NCBI RefSeq assembly: GCF_014349155.1
Contig: NZ_JACSIT010000061.1
Location: 30,377-94,376 of the forward strand
Origin: Neolewinella lacunae
GTDB lineage: Bacteria > Bacteroidota > Bacteroidia > Chitinophagales > Saprospiraceae
Direction: 5' to 3'
Length of the DNA: 64,000 nucleotides
This document shows positions 34,032 through 42,657 of the stretch, piece by piece (position 1 is the stretch's first letter; the number at the start of each line of letters is the position of its first letter). The notes below the pieces were generated by a model. That model saw only the letters and a program-made list of their open reading frames with translations. It did no database searches and was not told the origin of the DNA. The position numbers and the translations under genes are program-made.

Positions 34032-35150
34032 TCAGTACACTACGATGCCGCGCTCTTCCAGTTCCGTTACAAACGCCTGGGCCTTGTTGAGCATCTCTTT
34101 GATGGCCCCCACACTTTTGAGGTTGACGGAGGCTCCCCGGGTAAAGCCCTTCTGCCGGGCCACGTCGTAAACGCAGAGGCGGTAATCCGCTTTACCCAGC
34201 AAGGTTTCGTTGCGGAGGTCAACCAGCAGCAGGTATTTGGCCCGCTTGGTTTTGAGCCGCGCGTCGGTGAATGCGCCGCGCAGCTGCAGGCGTTCCCGGT
34301 CTTCGTGGTCGTGGAAAGCGTCGGTGAGTACCTCCGTGCCAACGTTGGCCTTGAGTTCTTTATCGAGATAGGAGGCAAAAGCCTGGGCCTGGGTGCTGTT
34401 GTAGGAGGTGGTCGAGGCTTTGCCCTGGTAGTAGGCCACGGCGATGTCCACTTGCGGCCCGTCCGTCATGAGGGGTTTGATGAGTTGCCGTATCCGCGTG
34501 TCCCGCACGAGCCCGGGGTCAAGTTGCACCCGATCGAGTAGCTCCGGGTTGATGAGCACGCCGCCGGGGCGTACGGGGGTGGTTCCCGTCCCGGGGCTGG
34601 GGTCAGGCTCTTGGGTGCGGCCGGGCTCCTTGGCGGGGTCGGCAGGGGGAAGCGTGGCGTCTTTCGGTTCTTCCTGGACGGGTGTTTCCTGGGCGGTGGT
34701 GCTTGCCTGGGTAGGCTTTTCGTTGCGGGGCAGGACGGCCCAGGCCAGGAGCGCCAGCAGCAGTACCCCGGCGGCGAGGTAGGGCCAGCGTGGCCGACGG
34801 GCCTTGCGGTCCCCCCTTTGGGGCTCGGAGGGGCGTATTTGCCCGGCATCCCGAACGCTTTTGGAACCATCGCCCGAGGGCGTTTTCTCGTGCCGGAACG
34901 CGGGAGACTCGGCGCGGCGCAGCAGGGTGAGCATGTCCTGAACCAACTGGCTTTCCTCGATGGCAATGAGCCGATCCTCGGCCAGGTTGCCGATCATTTT
35001 ATCCTGCAAACTCCGCCAACGCCGCTGCAAAATGATCAGCTGCGAAGCCAGATCATTCTCCGGGTGAGTGCTCAGCTCAATGCCCTCCATGGCTACCAGG
35101 GCTTCTTCGAGGCGGTTATCGCGGATGAGGTCACGAATGTTGTCGTACAT
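34032..35150 (-). CDS. Membrane protein with an effector-associated-like N-terminal domain
   Basis: A 372-residue protein. Residues 1-85 (MYDNIRDLIRDNRLEEALVAMEGI...LQRRWRSLQDKMIGNLAEDRLIAIEESQLVQDMLTLLRRA) resemble the small helical effector-associated domains (EAD11-like) that couple modules in bacterial conflict or signalling proteins. A single membrane helix follows a basic stretch at about residues 126-146 (PYLAAGVLLLALLAWAVLP), then a Pro/Thr/Glu-rich linker. The C-terminal 180 residues form an unassigned domain (PGGVLINPELLDRVQLDPGLV...TKRAKYLLLVDLRNETLLGKADYRLCVYDVARQKG). Start is supported by a TACCTTCA box only four bases upstream (35155-35162), implying a leaderless mRNA. Function unknown. 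Confidence 0.65.
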   Translation of the reverse strand: MYDNIRDLIRDNRLEEALVAMEGIELSTHPENDLASQLIILQRRWRSLQDKMIGNLAEDRLIAIEESQLVQDMLTLLRRAESPAFRHEKTPSGDGSKSVRDAGQIRPSEPQRGDRKARRPRWPYLAAGVLLLALLAWAVLPRNEKPTQASTTAQETPVQEEPKDATLPPADPAKEPGRTQEPDPSPGTGTTPVRPGGVLINPELLDRVQLDPGLVRDTRIRQLIKPLMTDGPQVDIAVAYYQGKASTTSYNSTQAQAFASYLDKELKANVGTEVLTDAFHDHEDRERLQLRGAFTDARLKTKRAKYLLLVDLRNETLLGKADYRLCVYDVARQKGFTRGASVNLKSVGAIKEMLNKAQAFVTELEERGIVVY

Positions 35151-35203
35151 GGGTTGAAGGTACGGAATTGGCGCAATTGCTCTACATAACTTTAGCTAGG
35201 CTA

Positions 35204-35281
35204 GTGCTGTGGCGGCTGTAGTGTCGTGGCTGTAGTGTCGCGGCTTTAGCCCGACCCCAAACCTTCGGGCTTTAGCCCGAC
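35204..35281. repeat. Tandem and inverted gggctttagcccga repeats
   Basis: Two near-identical units GGCTGTAGTGTCG, then two copies of GGCTTTAGCCCGACC, the second preceded by CG so that CGGGCTTTAGCCCG is a perfect palindrome. It lies downstream of aspS on the minus strand boundary and could act as a terminator or a REP-like element. Confidence 0.5.
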
Positions 35282-37039
35282 CTAAACCGTCACCCTCAAA
35301 TTCAATTCCTTCAACTGCGCATCGTCAATAGCCGCCGGCGCATCAATCATCATATCCCGCCCCTGGTTATTCTTAGGGAAGGCGATAAAATCGCGGATGG
35401 AAGACTGCCCGTTCATCACCGCACAAAGCCGGTCAAAACCGAAAGCAATGCCCGCGTGCGGCGGCGCACCGTACTCGAAGGCTCCCATCAAAAAGCCAAA
35501 CTGTTCTTCGGCCTGTTCCTTCGTAAAGCCGAGCAGCTTAAAATTGCGCTCCTGCAAAGTCCGGTCGTAAATCCGCACCGAGCCGCCGCCGATTTCTGCA
35601 CCGTTGATGACCAGGTCATACGCATCGGCTTTGAGGGATTTCATCGTCTCGTGGTCGCCCGTCAGCATCCGCTCCACCTCTTCGCGTTTGGGGCTGGTGA
35701 AGGGGTGGTGCATGGCGTGAAAGCGCTGGCTGTCTTCGTCCCATTCCAGCAGCGGGAAGTCTACTACCCACAGCGGCGCAAAAGTATTCTCCGGGATCAT
35801 GCCCAGCTCGGCGGCTACGTGGAGGCGCAGCGAACCGAGTTGTTTGCGGCTTTTTTCGTCTTCGCCCGAAATCACCAGCAGTAAGTCGCCCGCTTTGGCG
35901 CCACAGGCTTCCGCCCAGGCGGCCAGCGCAGCGTGGTCGAAGAATTTATCGACGCTGGATTTGAAGGTGCCGTCGGCGTTGCACTTTACGTACACCAGTC
36001 CCTTGGCCCCGATTTGGGGGCGCTTGACCCAGTCGGTCAGGCCGTCGAGTTGCTTGCGGGTGAGCTCAGACTGGCCGGGGACGCAGATGCCCACCACCAA
36101 TTCCGCCGCATCAAATACGGGGAAGCCTTTGCCCTGGGCAACGGCGTTGAGGTCCACCAATTCCATCCCAAAACGGAGGTCGGGCTTATCGGAGCCGTAG
36201 CGCCGCATGGCGTCGTCGTAGAACATCCGGGGGAACTTGCCCAAGTCCACGCCCTTCATCACCTGGAAGAGGTGGCGGGTGAGGCCCTCGAAAGTGTCCA
36301 GCACTTCGTCTTGGGTGACGAAGGCCATCTCGCAGTCGATCTGGGTAAACTCAGGCTGCCGGTCGGCGCGCAGGTCTTCGTCGCGGAAGCACTTCACGAT
36401 TTGAAAGTAACGGTCGTAGCCCGCCACCATGAGCAGCTGCTTGAAGGTCTGGGGGCTCTGCGGCAAGGCGTAAAACTGTCCCTCGTTGAGACGGCTGGGC
36501 ACTACGAAGTCGCGCGCACCCTCGGGGGTGGATTTGATCAGGAAAGGCGTTTCCACCTCGACAAACTGCTGGCCGCCGAGGTAGGCGCGCACCGCCAGCG
36601 CGAGGCGCGAGCGGAAGATGATGTTTTGCTGCAAGGGCGGGCGGCGCAAATCCAGAAAGCGGTACTGCATCCGCAATTCGTCTCCCCCGTCGCTGTCCTC
36701 TTCAATGGTGAAGGGAGGCACCTTGGAACTGTTCAGGATGGTCAGTTCGTGGGCAATGATTTCGATGTCGCCAGTGGCCCGGTTGGGGTTTTTGTTGCTG
36801 CGTTCGCGGACGCGGCCTTTTACCTGGATGACCCACTCGCGGCCCAGCTTGCGCGCCCGCTCGGAAAGGGCCGCATTGTCGTCGCCGTCAAAAACCACCT
36901 GCGTGATGCCGTAGCGGTCGCGGAGATCAACGAAAGTGAGGCCACCGAAGTCGCGGCCAATTTGAACCCATCCGCTGAGGGTTACATCTTTTCCGGCGTC
37001 GGTGAGGCGGAGTTCACCGCAGTTGTGGGTGCGAAACAT
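35282..37039 (-). CDS. aspS: Aspartyl-tRNA synthetase
   Basis: A 585-residue class II synthetase that charges tRNA-Asp. The N-terminal OB fold ([44 protein letters not shown]) is followed by motif 1 ([39 protein letters not shown]), motif 2 ([21 protein letters not shown]), the bacterial GAD insertion, and motif 3 ([27 protein letters not shown]). Length is typical of bacterial AspRS. The ATG at 37039 matches the family start; the open frame continues upstream without homology. A TACCTTTG box at 37060-37067 predicts a leader of about 15 bases. Confidence 0.95.
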   Translation of the reverse strand: MFRTHNCGELRLTDAGKDVTLSGWVQIGRDFGGLTFVDLRDRYGITQVVFDGDDNAALSERARKLGREWVIQVKGRVRERSNKNPNRATGDIEIIAHELTILNSSKVPPFTIEEDSDGGDELRMQYRFLDLRRPPLQQNIIFRSRLALAVRAYLGGQQFVEVETPFLIKSTPEGARDFVVPSRLNEGQFYALPQSPQTFKQLLMVAGYDRYFQIVKCFRDEDLRADRQPEFTQIDCEMAFVTQDEVLDTFEGLTRHLFQVMKGVDLGKFPRMFYDDAMRRYGSDKPDLRFGMELVDLNAVAQGKGFPVFDAAELVVGICVPGQSELTRKQLDGLTDWVKRPQIGAKGLVYVKCNADGTFKSSVDKFFDHAALAAWAEACGAKAGDLLLVISGEDEKSRKQLGSLRLHVAAELGMIPENTFAPLWVVDFPLLEWDEDSQRFHAMHHPFTSPKREEVERMLTGDHETMKSLKADAYDLVINGAEIGGGSVRIYDRTLQERNFKLLGFTKEQAEEQFGFLMGAFEYGAPPHAGIAFGFDRLCAVMNGQSSIRDFIAFPKNNQGRDMMIDAPAAIDDAQLKELNLRVTV

Positions 37040-37059
37040 GGCAAGCTGATTTGGGCGGC

Positions 37060-37067
37060 AAAGGTAT
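37060..37067 (-). promoter_or_regulatory. -7 box for aspS
   Basis: TACCTTTG on the minus strand, a perfect TAnnTTTG, 20 bases ahead of the aspS ATG. No clear -33 TTG was found at the usual distance. Confidence 0.45.
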
Positions 37068-37124
37068 GCTGCTGCCGGGGATTTTTCGTTGGCATTCCCA
37101 CCCGGATGCCTTTGTTTCACCGAC

Positions 37125-38723
37125 TCAGTTGACCTGCAGCATTTCCAGTTCCAGCCCGAAGTCATTGCGGTACTGCCGGAAGAACAGGCTGGCGTCGGCT
37201 CCGCTGGTGAGGATTTCGCCGACGTAGACGAGGTAGCCCTGCCCGCCCACTTCGAGGCAACTGAGGAGCGCGGCGGTGGCTTCCAGTCCGTAGCGCCCGT
37301 TGAGGTAGCGGGCGCGCTCGCTGGCGGTCTCAAAATCGGGGTAGCGGCCTTCTTCCAGGACGTAGTAAGTGCTCGTCAGGCGGTACAGGGCCAGGCAGTT
37401 GTAGCTCGTGGTGCTTTCGCCGTCGGCAGCAATACGAAAAAGCTCGACGGCCCGGGGAATATCGGCTTCGGAGACCAGGTCATCGGTGACGCGGATGTCG
37501 GCCTCAGGGGGTGGCCCCGTGCCGCTGCGACGGTGGTCGTATTCCCCCGGCAACAGCGCATCAGAAGCCCCGGAAGCGGCGGGGCTGGCGGCTGTTTCGA
37601 GGGGAGTGAGGTCTGGCGCCGCCGCAACCTGGTTTTCGGTAGCAATGGGTTCCCAGCGGGAATGCAGGTAGCAGAGGTAGGCAAAAAGTAGCAGCAGCGT
37701 GGGCAGCGCAGCCACCACCCAGCCCGGAAGTTCGTAGTAGCCGGGCCGCTTTTTGATCTCCTCGGGGTAGAGGCCGCGGATGGCGTGGCGGATTTCCCAG
37801 TGCAGGTGTTGCCACAGGCGACGGGGGCGGCGGTACCAGGCCGGGCGGCCTTTCGTGGCGGGCAGCAGCGGAGCGGTATAGTCGAAATTTGGGGCGGTCG
37901 ACGGCAGGTAATTGCCGACGGAAAGGGGGTCGGTAACGCCATCCGTCGGCACGGGCGGGGCCAATTGGGGCGCGGCCGCAGGTGCCGTGGATCGCTTGAA
38001 AGGCAATGCTTTGCGGAGGTTGGCCACCAGCGGAGGCGCCTGGATGGCCGCCACCCAGAGCGGCAACTGCGAGCGGCTGCCCCCAAACTGATCGATGTGG
38101 CTCGGCTCGATCAGCCAACGGACTTTATTGTCCTCCCGCACCTCCAGCAAGCCAAAACCAAACCGGATACACTGCCGCTGCAATTCTTCGAAGTAGACGT
38201 GCGTCGTGTCGGTCGCAAAAATCTCCCGGTCAAAAGCCACCCACTGCGCATCGGCGTGGAAGCGCATGAACTGGGCAATGGCGTAAATGTAACGGTAGTA
38301 CCGCAGGCTGCGCAGGCTCGCGGCAGCGGTCACGAAAATCAGCACAAAGGTCAGCGCCAGGAACAGGTAGACGTCGGGGCGGCCAAACATTTCCCACAAC
38401 GACTTCCCCAGCACCTGCGTCAGCGCCATTCCGGCCACGAACACGGCCAGGGTGATGAGCAAGGCGTGGACCAAAATGCGAAAGCGATTGATCCAGAAAA
38501 GGATCTCGTTGGCTTTGTTCAGGCTGGTGGCTTCCACCGTAGCCGTAAACCAGCTGAGGTCCGGCTTCTGGTAAGCCAGGCGCGCATCAATCGTAACGCC
38601 CGCGTAGTAATGAACCCTGGAAACGACCCGCGTGCCACTCGTGCCCGAGCGGGGGCGCAGTTTGTAGTGCTGGCGCAAAAAATTGATGGCCAGGCCACGG
38701 ATCTGTTGTTCGGAATACGCCAA
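37125..38723 (-). CDS. Unknown multi-pass membrane protein
   Basis: A 532-residue protein I do not recognise. The N-terminal 80 residues ([21 protein letters not shown]...[35 protein letters not shown]) have a strand-helix pattern with Asp and Glu that could be a decayed nuclease-like fold, which is only a suggestion. Two membrane helices follow ([22 protein letters not shown] and [20 protein letters not shown]), and a third at about residue 345 ([20 protein letters not shown]). The C-terminal 90 residues, ending [35 protein letters not shown], resemble a SPOR-type peptidoglycan-binding repeat. It lies directly upstream of aspS on the same strand, 85 bases away. An exact dispersed 18-mer lies at 37968. 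Confidence 0.6.
   Translation of the reverse strand: MAYSEQQIRGLAINFLRQHYKLRPRSGTSGTRVVSRVHYYAGVTIDARLAYQKPDLSWFTATVEATSLNKANEILFWINRFRILVHALLITLAVFVAGMALTQVLGKSLWEMFGRPDVYLFLALTFVLIFVTAAASLRSLRYYRYIYAIAQFMRFHADAQWVAFDREIFATDTTHVYFEELQRQCIRFGFGLLEVREDNKVRWLIEPSHIDQFGGSRSQLPLWVAAIQAPPLVANLRKALPFKRSTAPAAAPQLAPPVPTDGVTDPLSVGNYLPSTAPNFDYTAPLLPATKGRPAWYRRPRRLWQHLHWEIRHAIRGLYPEEIKKRPGYYELPGWVVAALPTLLLLFAYLCYLHSRWEPIATENQVAAAPDLTPLETAASPAASGASDALLPGEYDHRRSGTGPPPEADIRVTDDLVSEADIPRAVELFRIAADGESTTSYNCLALYRLTSTYYVLEEGRYPDFETASERARYLNGRYGLEATAALLSCLEVGGQGYLVYVGEILTSGADASLFFRQYRNDFGLELEMLQVN
37968..37985 (+). repeat. Dispersed 18-mer, exact, in coding sequence
   Basis: GGGCGCGGCCGCAGGTGC on the plus strand, read by the minus-strand membrane protein gene as APAAAP in a Pro-rich cytoplasmic linker. 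Confidence 0.9.
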
Positions 38724-38750
38724 CGGCAGAACGAGATGGGGACGCTAAGG

Positions 38751-38851
38751 TAGTTCAGTAGTTTAGTAGTTCATAGTTCAGTAGTTCCTAGTCCACTAGA
38801 TCAGACATACCTGGATACCGAGTATCTACAACTGAACTATGAACTATGAAC
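38751..38851. repeat. Long hairpin repeat of tagttcagtag units
   Basis: The left part (38751-38789) is a run of TAGTTCAGTAGTTTAGTAGTTC-type units; the right part (38833-38851) is their complement, TGAACTATGAACTATGAAC. It lies between divergently oriented genes. An apparent early start codon for folP at 38839 falls within the right arm and is therefore not trusted. Confidence 0.65.
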
Positions 38852-38892
38852 CTCCCCAACGCACCTTTCCTGCCGCGCCTTACCTTAGCGCC

Positions 38893-39735
38893 ATGACCCT
38901 GAACTGCAACGGCCGCCTGCTCTCCCTCACCCGCCCCCTCGTGATGGGTATTCTCAACCTTACGCCCGATAGTTTCTACGCGGGCAGCCGCATCGCCTCG
39001 GTGCAGCAGGCGGTGGATAGGGCCGGAGAAATGCTGGCCGCCGGGGCGACCTTCATCGACGTTGGTGGCATGAGCAGTCGCCCCGGTGCCGAACTGATCA
39101 GCGCCGCCGAAGAAATGGACCGGATCCTGCCCAGCATCGCGGCCATCGCAGCAGCCCACCCCGCCAGTTTCGTCAGTGTCGATACCATCTACGCCGCCAC
39201 CGCCCGCGCGGCCGTCAGCGCCGGTGCGGCCCTGGTCAACGACATCAGCGCGGGCAATCTCGACCCCGACCTCTTCCCCACCCTGCCCGGCCTGCGCGTT
39301 CCCTACGTCCTGATGCACATGCCCGGCCAGCCAACGGATATGCAGCAGCGGACCGATCAGTACGGCTCCGACGTAGTAACCAGTGTTTGGGATTTTCTGG
39401 CCCGGAAACTCGGTCAACTCCGCGCCGCAGGTGTTCACGATGTGATCGTTGACCCCGGCTGGGGCTTTGGCAAAACGGCAGAACAGAACTACACCCTGTT
39501 GCGCAACCTGGCGCTGTTCCGCCAACTGGGCGCCCCTCTGCTGCTCGGCATCAGCCGCAAATCTTCCATCTGGCGGCCACTGGGCATCACTGCCGAGACC
39601 AGCCTGCCCGCCACTACTGCCTTGCACCTCTACGCCCTGCAACAGGGGGCCAACATCCTGCGGGTACACGATGTAGCGGAGGCGGTACAATCCGTACATT
39701 TACACGAATTACTGGCCGCAGCACCCCACATTTGA
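38893..39735 (+). CDS. folP: Dihydropteroate synthase
   Basis: A 280-residue enzyme of folate biosynthesis that joins 6-hydroxymethyl-dihydropterin pyrophosphate and 4-aminobenzoate. Signature motifs are VMGILNLTPDSFYAGSR, GATFIDVGGMSSRPGAELISAAEEMDRILP, the pterin-binding VNDISAGN, VIVDPGWGFGKTAEQNYTLLRNL and LLGISRKSSI. The ATG at 38893 is preferred over 38839 because the upstream codons fall in the intergenic hairpin repeat, and a TACCTTAG box (38881-38888) lies four bases ahead, predicting a leaderless transcript. Followed directly by a DUF4230 gene. Confidence 0.93.
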   Translation: MTLNCNGRLLSLTRPLVMGILNLTPDSFYAGSRIASVQQAVDRAGEMLAAGATFIDVGGMSSRPGAELISAAEEMDRILPSIAAIAAAHPASFVSVDTIYAATARAAVSAGAALVNDISAGNLDPDLFPTLPGLRVPYVLMHMPGQPTDMQQRTDQYGSDVVTSVWDFLARKLGQLRAAGVHDVIVDPGWGFGKTAEQNYTLLRNLALFRQLGAPLLLGISRKSSIWRPLGITAETSLPATTALHLYALQQGANILRVHDVAEAVQSVHLHELLAAAPHI

Positions 39736-39764
39736 AGGAGCCGCCGACCACAAACCATCACGTC

Positions 39765-40961
39765 ATGGCCGATTACCAATCCGCCCCCCTGCCCCCCAAC
39801 CGCCCCCAGGGCCTCAACCGCACCCAGGTGGTGATCATTTTGCTCATCATGGCCATCCTGGGCACCCTGATTTTCAAGTACTACCGCGGCACGCCGGGCA
39901 GCTTCCTGGCCAAACCCGCCGAGTACGAACTCCGCTACCTCCCCGCCGATTTTAAAGCCAACATCGACGCGGAAACCGCCCTGGCCATCCTGCAAAATCC
40001 CCGGCGCTACCGCCGGGAGTTCGATCAGGTCGTTTACGACATCAACACCGATATCCTTACCCACGTCTCCAACCGCATGGGGCTCAACGACAGCCTGCAG
40101 ACTGAAGTCATTCGCGAGTACGATCGCCAGCATCCGCAGTTTGCTGAGTTGTATTACAATGACTTCATGCGCAAGCGCGACACCACCGCAGCGATCTACG
40201 AAACCTGGTACGACGAAGGCGGCCGCAAACTCACCGAAATCTTCGAAGAGGTCGCTTCCAACTACACCTGCTTCATGGTCAATAAGGTCATCGCCGCCGT
40301 CATCCCCACCCGCAATGGCAACATCATTGCCCGGGGTGCCGACGTAGAAAACCCCTGCAAAATTGCCACCGGCGAAGCCCTCCGCCCCCTCATGGCCCGC
40401 CTGGCCGAACGCGCCGCCATCGATGACTTCAGCAAAAGCAAGGGCCTGTTCCAGGAAAAAGTGGAAAACGTCATCGGCGAACTGGCCACCATGGAGGTCC
40501 GTGATAAAAAAGGCATCAGCAAACAACTCCAGACTTCGATCTGGGGCATGAACGTCTCCGAAACGGACGTTGAAATCACGGCCATCTCCATCCTCAAAGT
40601 TGGCTTCCGGCTCACCGATTACTTCACCGTTGATCTCGACGAGGGGACCAAGACCGTGCGCATCACCCTCCCCGAGCCGACCATCCTCAGCCACGAAGTC
40701 CTCCCCAAAATTGAAAAACTCGACATCGGCTGGATGCGCGAACTCGAGGGCGTCAACATCAACGAGGGCGTCAACAGCCTCCGCGAAGCCTTCCGCTCCG
40801 ACGCCCTGGCCAGCAATATCATGAGCCGCGCCAAAACCCAGGCCAGCGAACTGATGAATACCATGTTCCAACCCATCGTGGCGGGCATCGGCCCCGGCTA
40901 CAAAATCGTGGTCGATTACCAGGTCCCCATCGAACGCACGACGCAGGGGGAACTCCAGTAA
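39765..40961 (+). CDS. DUF4230 family membrane-anchored protein
   Basis: A 398-residue protein with one N-terminal membrane helix (TQVVIILLIMAILGTLIFKYY) and a long soluble part. The C-terminal half matches DUF4230: FTVDLDEGTKTVRITLPEPTILSHEVLPKIEKLDIGWMRELEGVNINEGVNSL, then an Arg/Ala helix SNIMSRAKTQASELMNTMFQPI. The N-terminal half (NPRRYRREFDQVVYDINTDILTHVSNRMGLN...) is family-specific extra sequence. Function unknown; probably at the inner face of the cell envelope. I chose the ATG at 39765; a TTG at 39732 that overlaps the folP stop is the alternative. Confidence 0.8.
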   Translation: MADYQSAPLPPNRPQGLNRTQVVIILLIMAILGTLIFKYYRGTPGSFLAKPAEYELRYLPADFKANIDAETALAILQNPRRYRREFDQVVYDINTDILTHVSNRMGLNDSLQTEVIREYDRQHPQFAELYYNDFMRKRDTTAAIYETWYDEGGRKLTEIFEEVASNYTCFMVNKVIAAVIPTRNGNIIARGADVENPCKIATGEALRPLMARLAERAAIDDFSKSKGLFQEKVENVIGELATMEVRDKKGISKQLQTSIWGMNVSETDVEITAISILKVGFRLTDYFTVDLDEGTKTVRITLPEPTILSHEVLPKIEKLDIGWMRELEGVNINEGVNSLREAFRSDALASNIMSRAKTQASELMNTMFQPIVAGIGPGYKIVVDYQVPIERTTQGELQ

Positions 40962-40989
40962 ACTCCGGTGTTTTGCTCAGGCCTACTGC

Positions 40990-41586
40990 CTAGAGGTTGT
41001 CCTCCAAATACCGTGCGTAATCCTCCGGCGTATCGATGTCTTCGGGCGGGCGGGCGAAGGTAATCCCCAGCACCTCCGGCCCGGCTGCAGCGATGAGGCT
41101 TTGCGCGCCCTCTGCACCGTTTAAGGCCAACAACTGCTCTGCGTAGCGGGCGGGGAAAACAGCGGGCACCCCGGCCCGCTGGGGGTACTGGGTGGCAATA
41201 ATCCGGTCCGGGTTATCGGCAAAGGCGGCAGCGTGGCGGCCGAGGGCGGCAGCGTCCATCCCCGGCTGGTCGGCCAGCATCACCAAAAATCCCCGGGGGC
41301 CGTAGCCCAGCGCCGCCCGGATGCCAACGGCGATGCTGCTGCCCATGCCCGTCGCAGCGGCGGCGTTGAAGGCAAACTCCAGGCCCGGCCAGTCGGCCAG
41401 GTGCTCCCGGATCTCCCGGTCGGCGGGTCCGGTGACGATTACGACCGGGCTCCCCAGAGCCGTGGCCGCCCGCAGCGCCCGGCGCAGGAGGGTTTCCGCC
41501 CCCACGGGAAGAAAGAATTTGGCCTGCCCCATCCGCTGCGACGCACCCGCCGCCAAAATGATCGGGATGAGCAAAGGCCCTTCCAT
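40990..41586 (-). CDS. MobA/MocA-like nucleotidyltransferase
   Basis: A 198-residue NTP transferase of the MobA-like family (guanylyl- or cytidylyltransferase for molybdopterin). It shows the nucleotide-binding IPIILAAGASQRMGQAKFFLPVG, the FNAAAATGMGSSIAVGIRAAL segment, the metal-site LVMLADQPGMDAAALGRH and the PEDIDTPEDYARYLE end; the IDTPEDY motif is shared by MocA/MobA and related CTP/GTP transferases. Only two bases separate it from the upstream lipoprotein gene. A molybdopterin molybdotransferase (moeA) lies 10 kb away, so a molybdenum cofactor role is likely but the choice of cofactor partner is unclear. Confidence 0.85.
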   Translation of the reverse strand: MEGPLLIPIILAAGASQRMGQAKFFLPVGAETLLRRALRAATALGSPVVIVTGPADREIREHLADWPGLEFAFNAAAATGMGSSIAVGIRAALGYGPRGFLVMLADQPGMDAAALGRHAAAFADNPDRIIATQYPQRAGVPAVFPARYAEQLLALNGAEGAQSLIAAAGPEVLGITFARPPEDIDTPEDYARYLEDNL

Positions 41587-41588
41587 CG

Positions 41589-42176
41589 TTAGCGCAGGAT
41601 GACGATCTCGATCAGTTCCGTCTCGGGCGTGATCGTCTGTTGGTCGATTTCGTAAGACCAGTTTCCGGCGTCAATGCGGTAGGCCATCCCGTCTTTTTGG
41701 GCGCTGGTGTAGCCCTCGATTTCGGAGCCGTGAAATTCCAGGGGGCCGAGGACTTCAACGAGCCGCGCGTGGGTCATCCCCACGTGCACGCCCGCGGAGG
41801 TGCGTACTTTGGGCGAGGTCAGGTAAATATCCCCCACCTTACTTTCGTCGTTGGGGTCGGGCATTACGTAGCCGAGTTCTTCGCCGGCAGCACCGTCGAT
41901 GTAGAAGACGTCAAAATCGCCCTCGCCGGTTTGCAGCAGGCCCGCGCGGAGGGTGGCGGTATAATTGGCCAGCGGCTCACCGGGCTTGATGCCCAGAAAA
42001 GCGCCGTTGGCAATGGCGTAAGAACCTTCCTGATCGGTATCCACCGCATTGCCGCCGGCAGGGGTCATTCCGGTAGAATCCGCAGTGGAAACAACCGTAT
42101 CTTCATTAGGGCGCGCGCCGCAGGTGCAGAGGAAAGGGATAAGGAGCAAGGCAAGGAAGCAGTGGGAAAAACGCAT
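41589..42176 (-). CDS. Lipoprotein of unknown function
   Basis: A 195-residue lipoprotein with signal MRFSHCFLALLLIPFLCTCGA; the lipobox is LCTC, with the second Cys the probable lipid-modified residue. The mature part begins with an acidic/Thr-rich linker followed by SYAIANGAFLGIKPGEPLANYTATL and GVHVGMTHARLVEVLGPLEFHGSEIEGYTS, a pattern like small SmpA/OmlA-type periplasmic domains, although I cannot confirm the family. First gene of a two-gene unit with the MobA-like protein. The signal end (CTCGARP) is encoded by a copy of the dispersed 18-mer. Confidence 0.7.
   Translation of the reverse strand: MRFSHCFLALLLIPFLCTCGARPNEDTVVSTADSTGMTPAGGNAVDTDQEGSYAIANGAFLGIKPGEPLANYTATLRAGLLQTGEGDFDVFYIDGAAGEELGYVMPDPNDESKVGDIYLTSPKVRTSAGVHVGMTHARLVEVLGPLEFHGSEIEGYTSAQKDGMAYRIDAGNWSYEIDQQTITPETELIEIVILR
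42109..42127 (+). repeat. Dispersed 18-mer variant (19 bases) at a lipobox
   Basis: GGGCGCGCGCCGCAGGTGC has one extra base inside the consensus. Read on the minus strand it encodes the CTCGARP at the end of the lipoprotein signal. Confidence 0.55.
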
Positions 42177-42263
42177 GGCTGGTGTGGGAATGAGGAAGGC
42201 GGTGCCCGGCTTTAGGACCGCTAAATCGTTGTGCTTGTTGCCCCCTCCAGTTGCCTTGGAGAC

Positions 42264-42297
42264 AGCAAAAGGGACCGTCGTTCAGACAACGGCCCCT
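42264..42297 (-). terminator. Terminator of the tRNA-Arg gene
   Basis: On the minus strand GGGGCCGTTGT pairs with ACGACGGTCCC (11 pairs, with two G-T) around a short loop and is followed by TTTT. It lies 16 bases past the tRNA 3' end. Confidence 0.75.
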
Positions 42298-42312
42298 TCC
42301 CAATGGAATGTG

Positions 42313-42386
42313 TACCCCGTAAGGGACTCGAACCCCTGACCTGAGAATTAGAAGTTCCCTGCTCTATCCAGCTGAGCTAACGAGGC
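42313..42386 (-). tRNA. tRNA-Arg (anticodon UCU)
   Basis: A 74-base cloverleaf read on the minus strand. The acceptor stem GCCTCGT pairs with ACGGGGT (two G-T pairs), the D arm contains GCTCAGCTGGATAGAGC, the anticodon arm is GGGAA-CTTCTAA-TTCTC with anticodon TCT, and the T arm AGGGGTTCGAGTCCCTT is normal. CCA is not encoded (ACA follows the acceptor stem). UCU reads AGA/AGG codons, rare in this GC-rich sequence. Confidence 0.93.
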
Positions 42387-42426
42387 AATTACCACTTCAA
42401 TGCCGAAGCCCGGCCCGAAGTTGCCA

Positions 42427-42434
42427 CAAAGCTA
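42427..42434 (-). promoter_or_regulatory. -7 box for tRNA-Arg
   Basis: TAGCTTTG on the minus strand, matching TAnnTTTG, 40 bases upstream of the mature tRNA 5' end. Confidence 0.45.
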
Positions 42435-42657
42435 AGCCCCCCGGCGGATTGTTCCTAAGGCTGCCCCACTTTTCCCACCCTCTGCGTGAATAGTTGCGGC
42501 CACCCGTGCATGGTCCTGAAGACCACTCACTCCAACAAAACCGGACTTTCGTCCAACGTAATCCGGCCCCAGCCTGTTAAGAAAATACGGGCCGCGGCAA
42601 AAGCCAACTGCCTCCAAAAACCCCGTCAACTGTCCAACAAAGGTGATTTTTCCGGAT

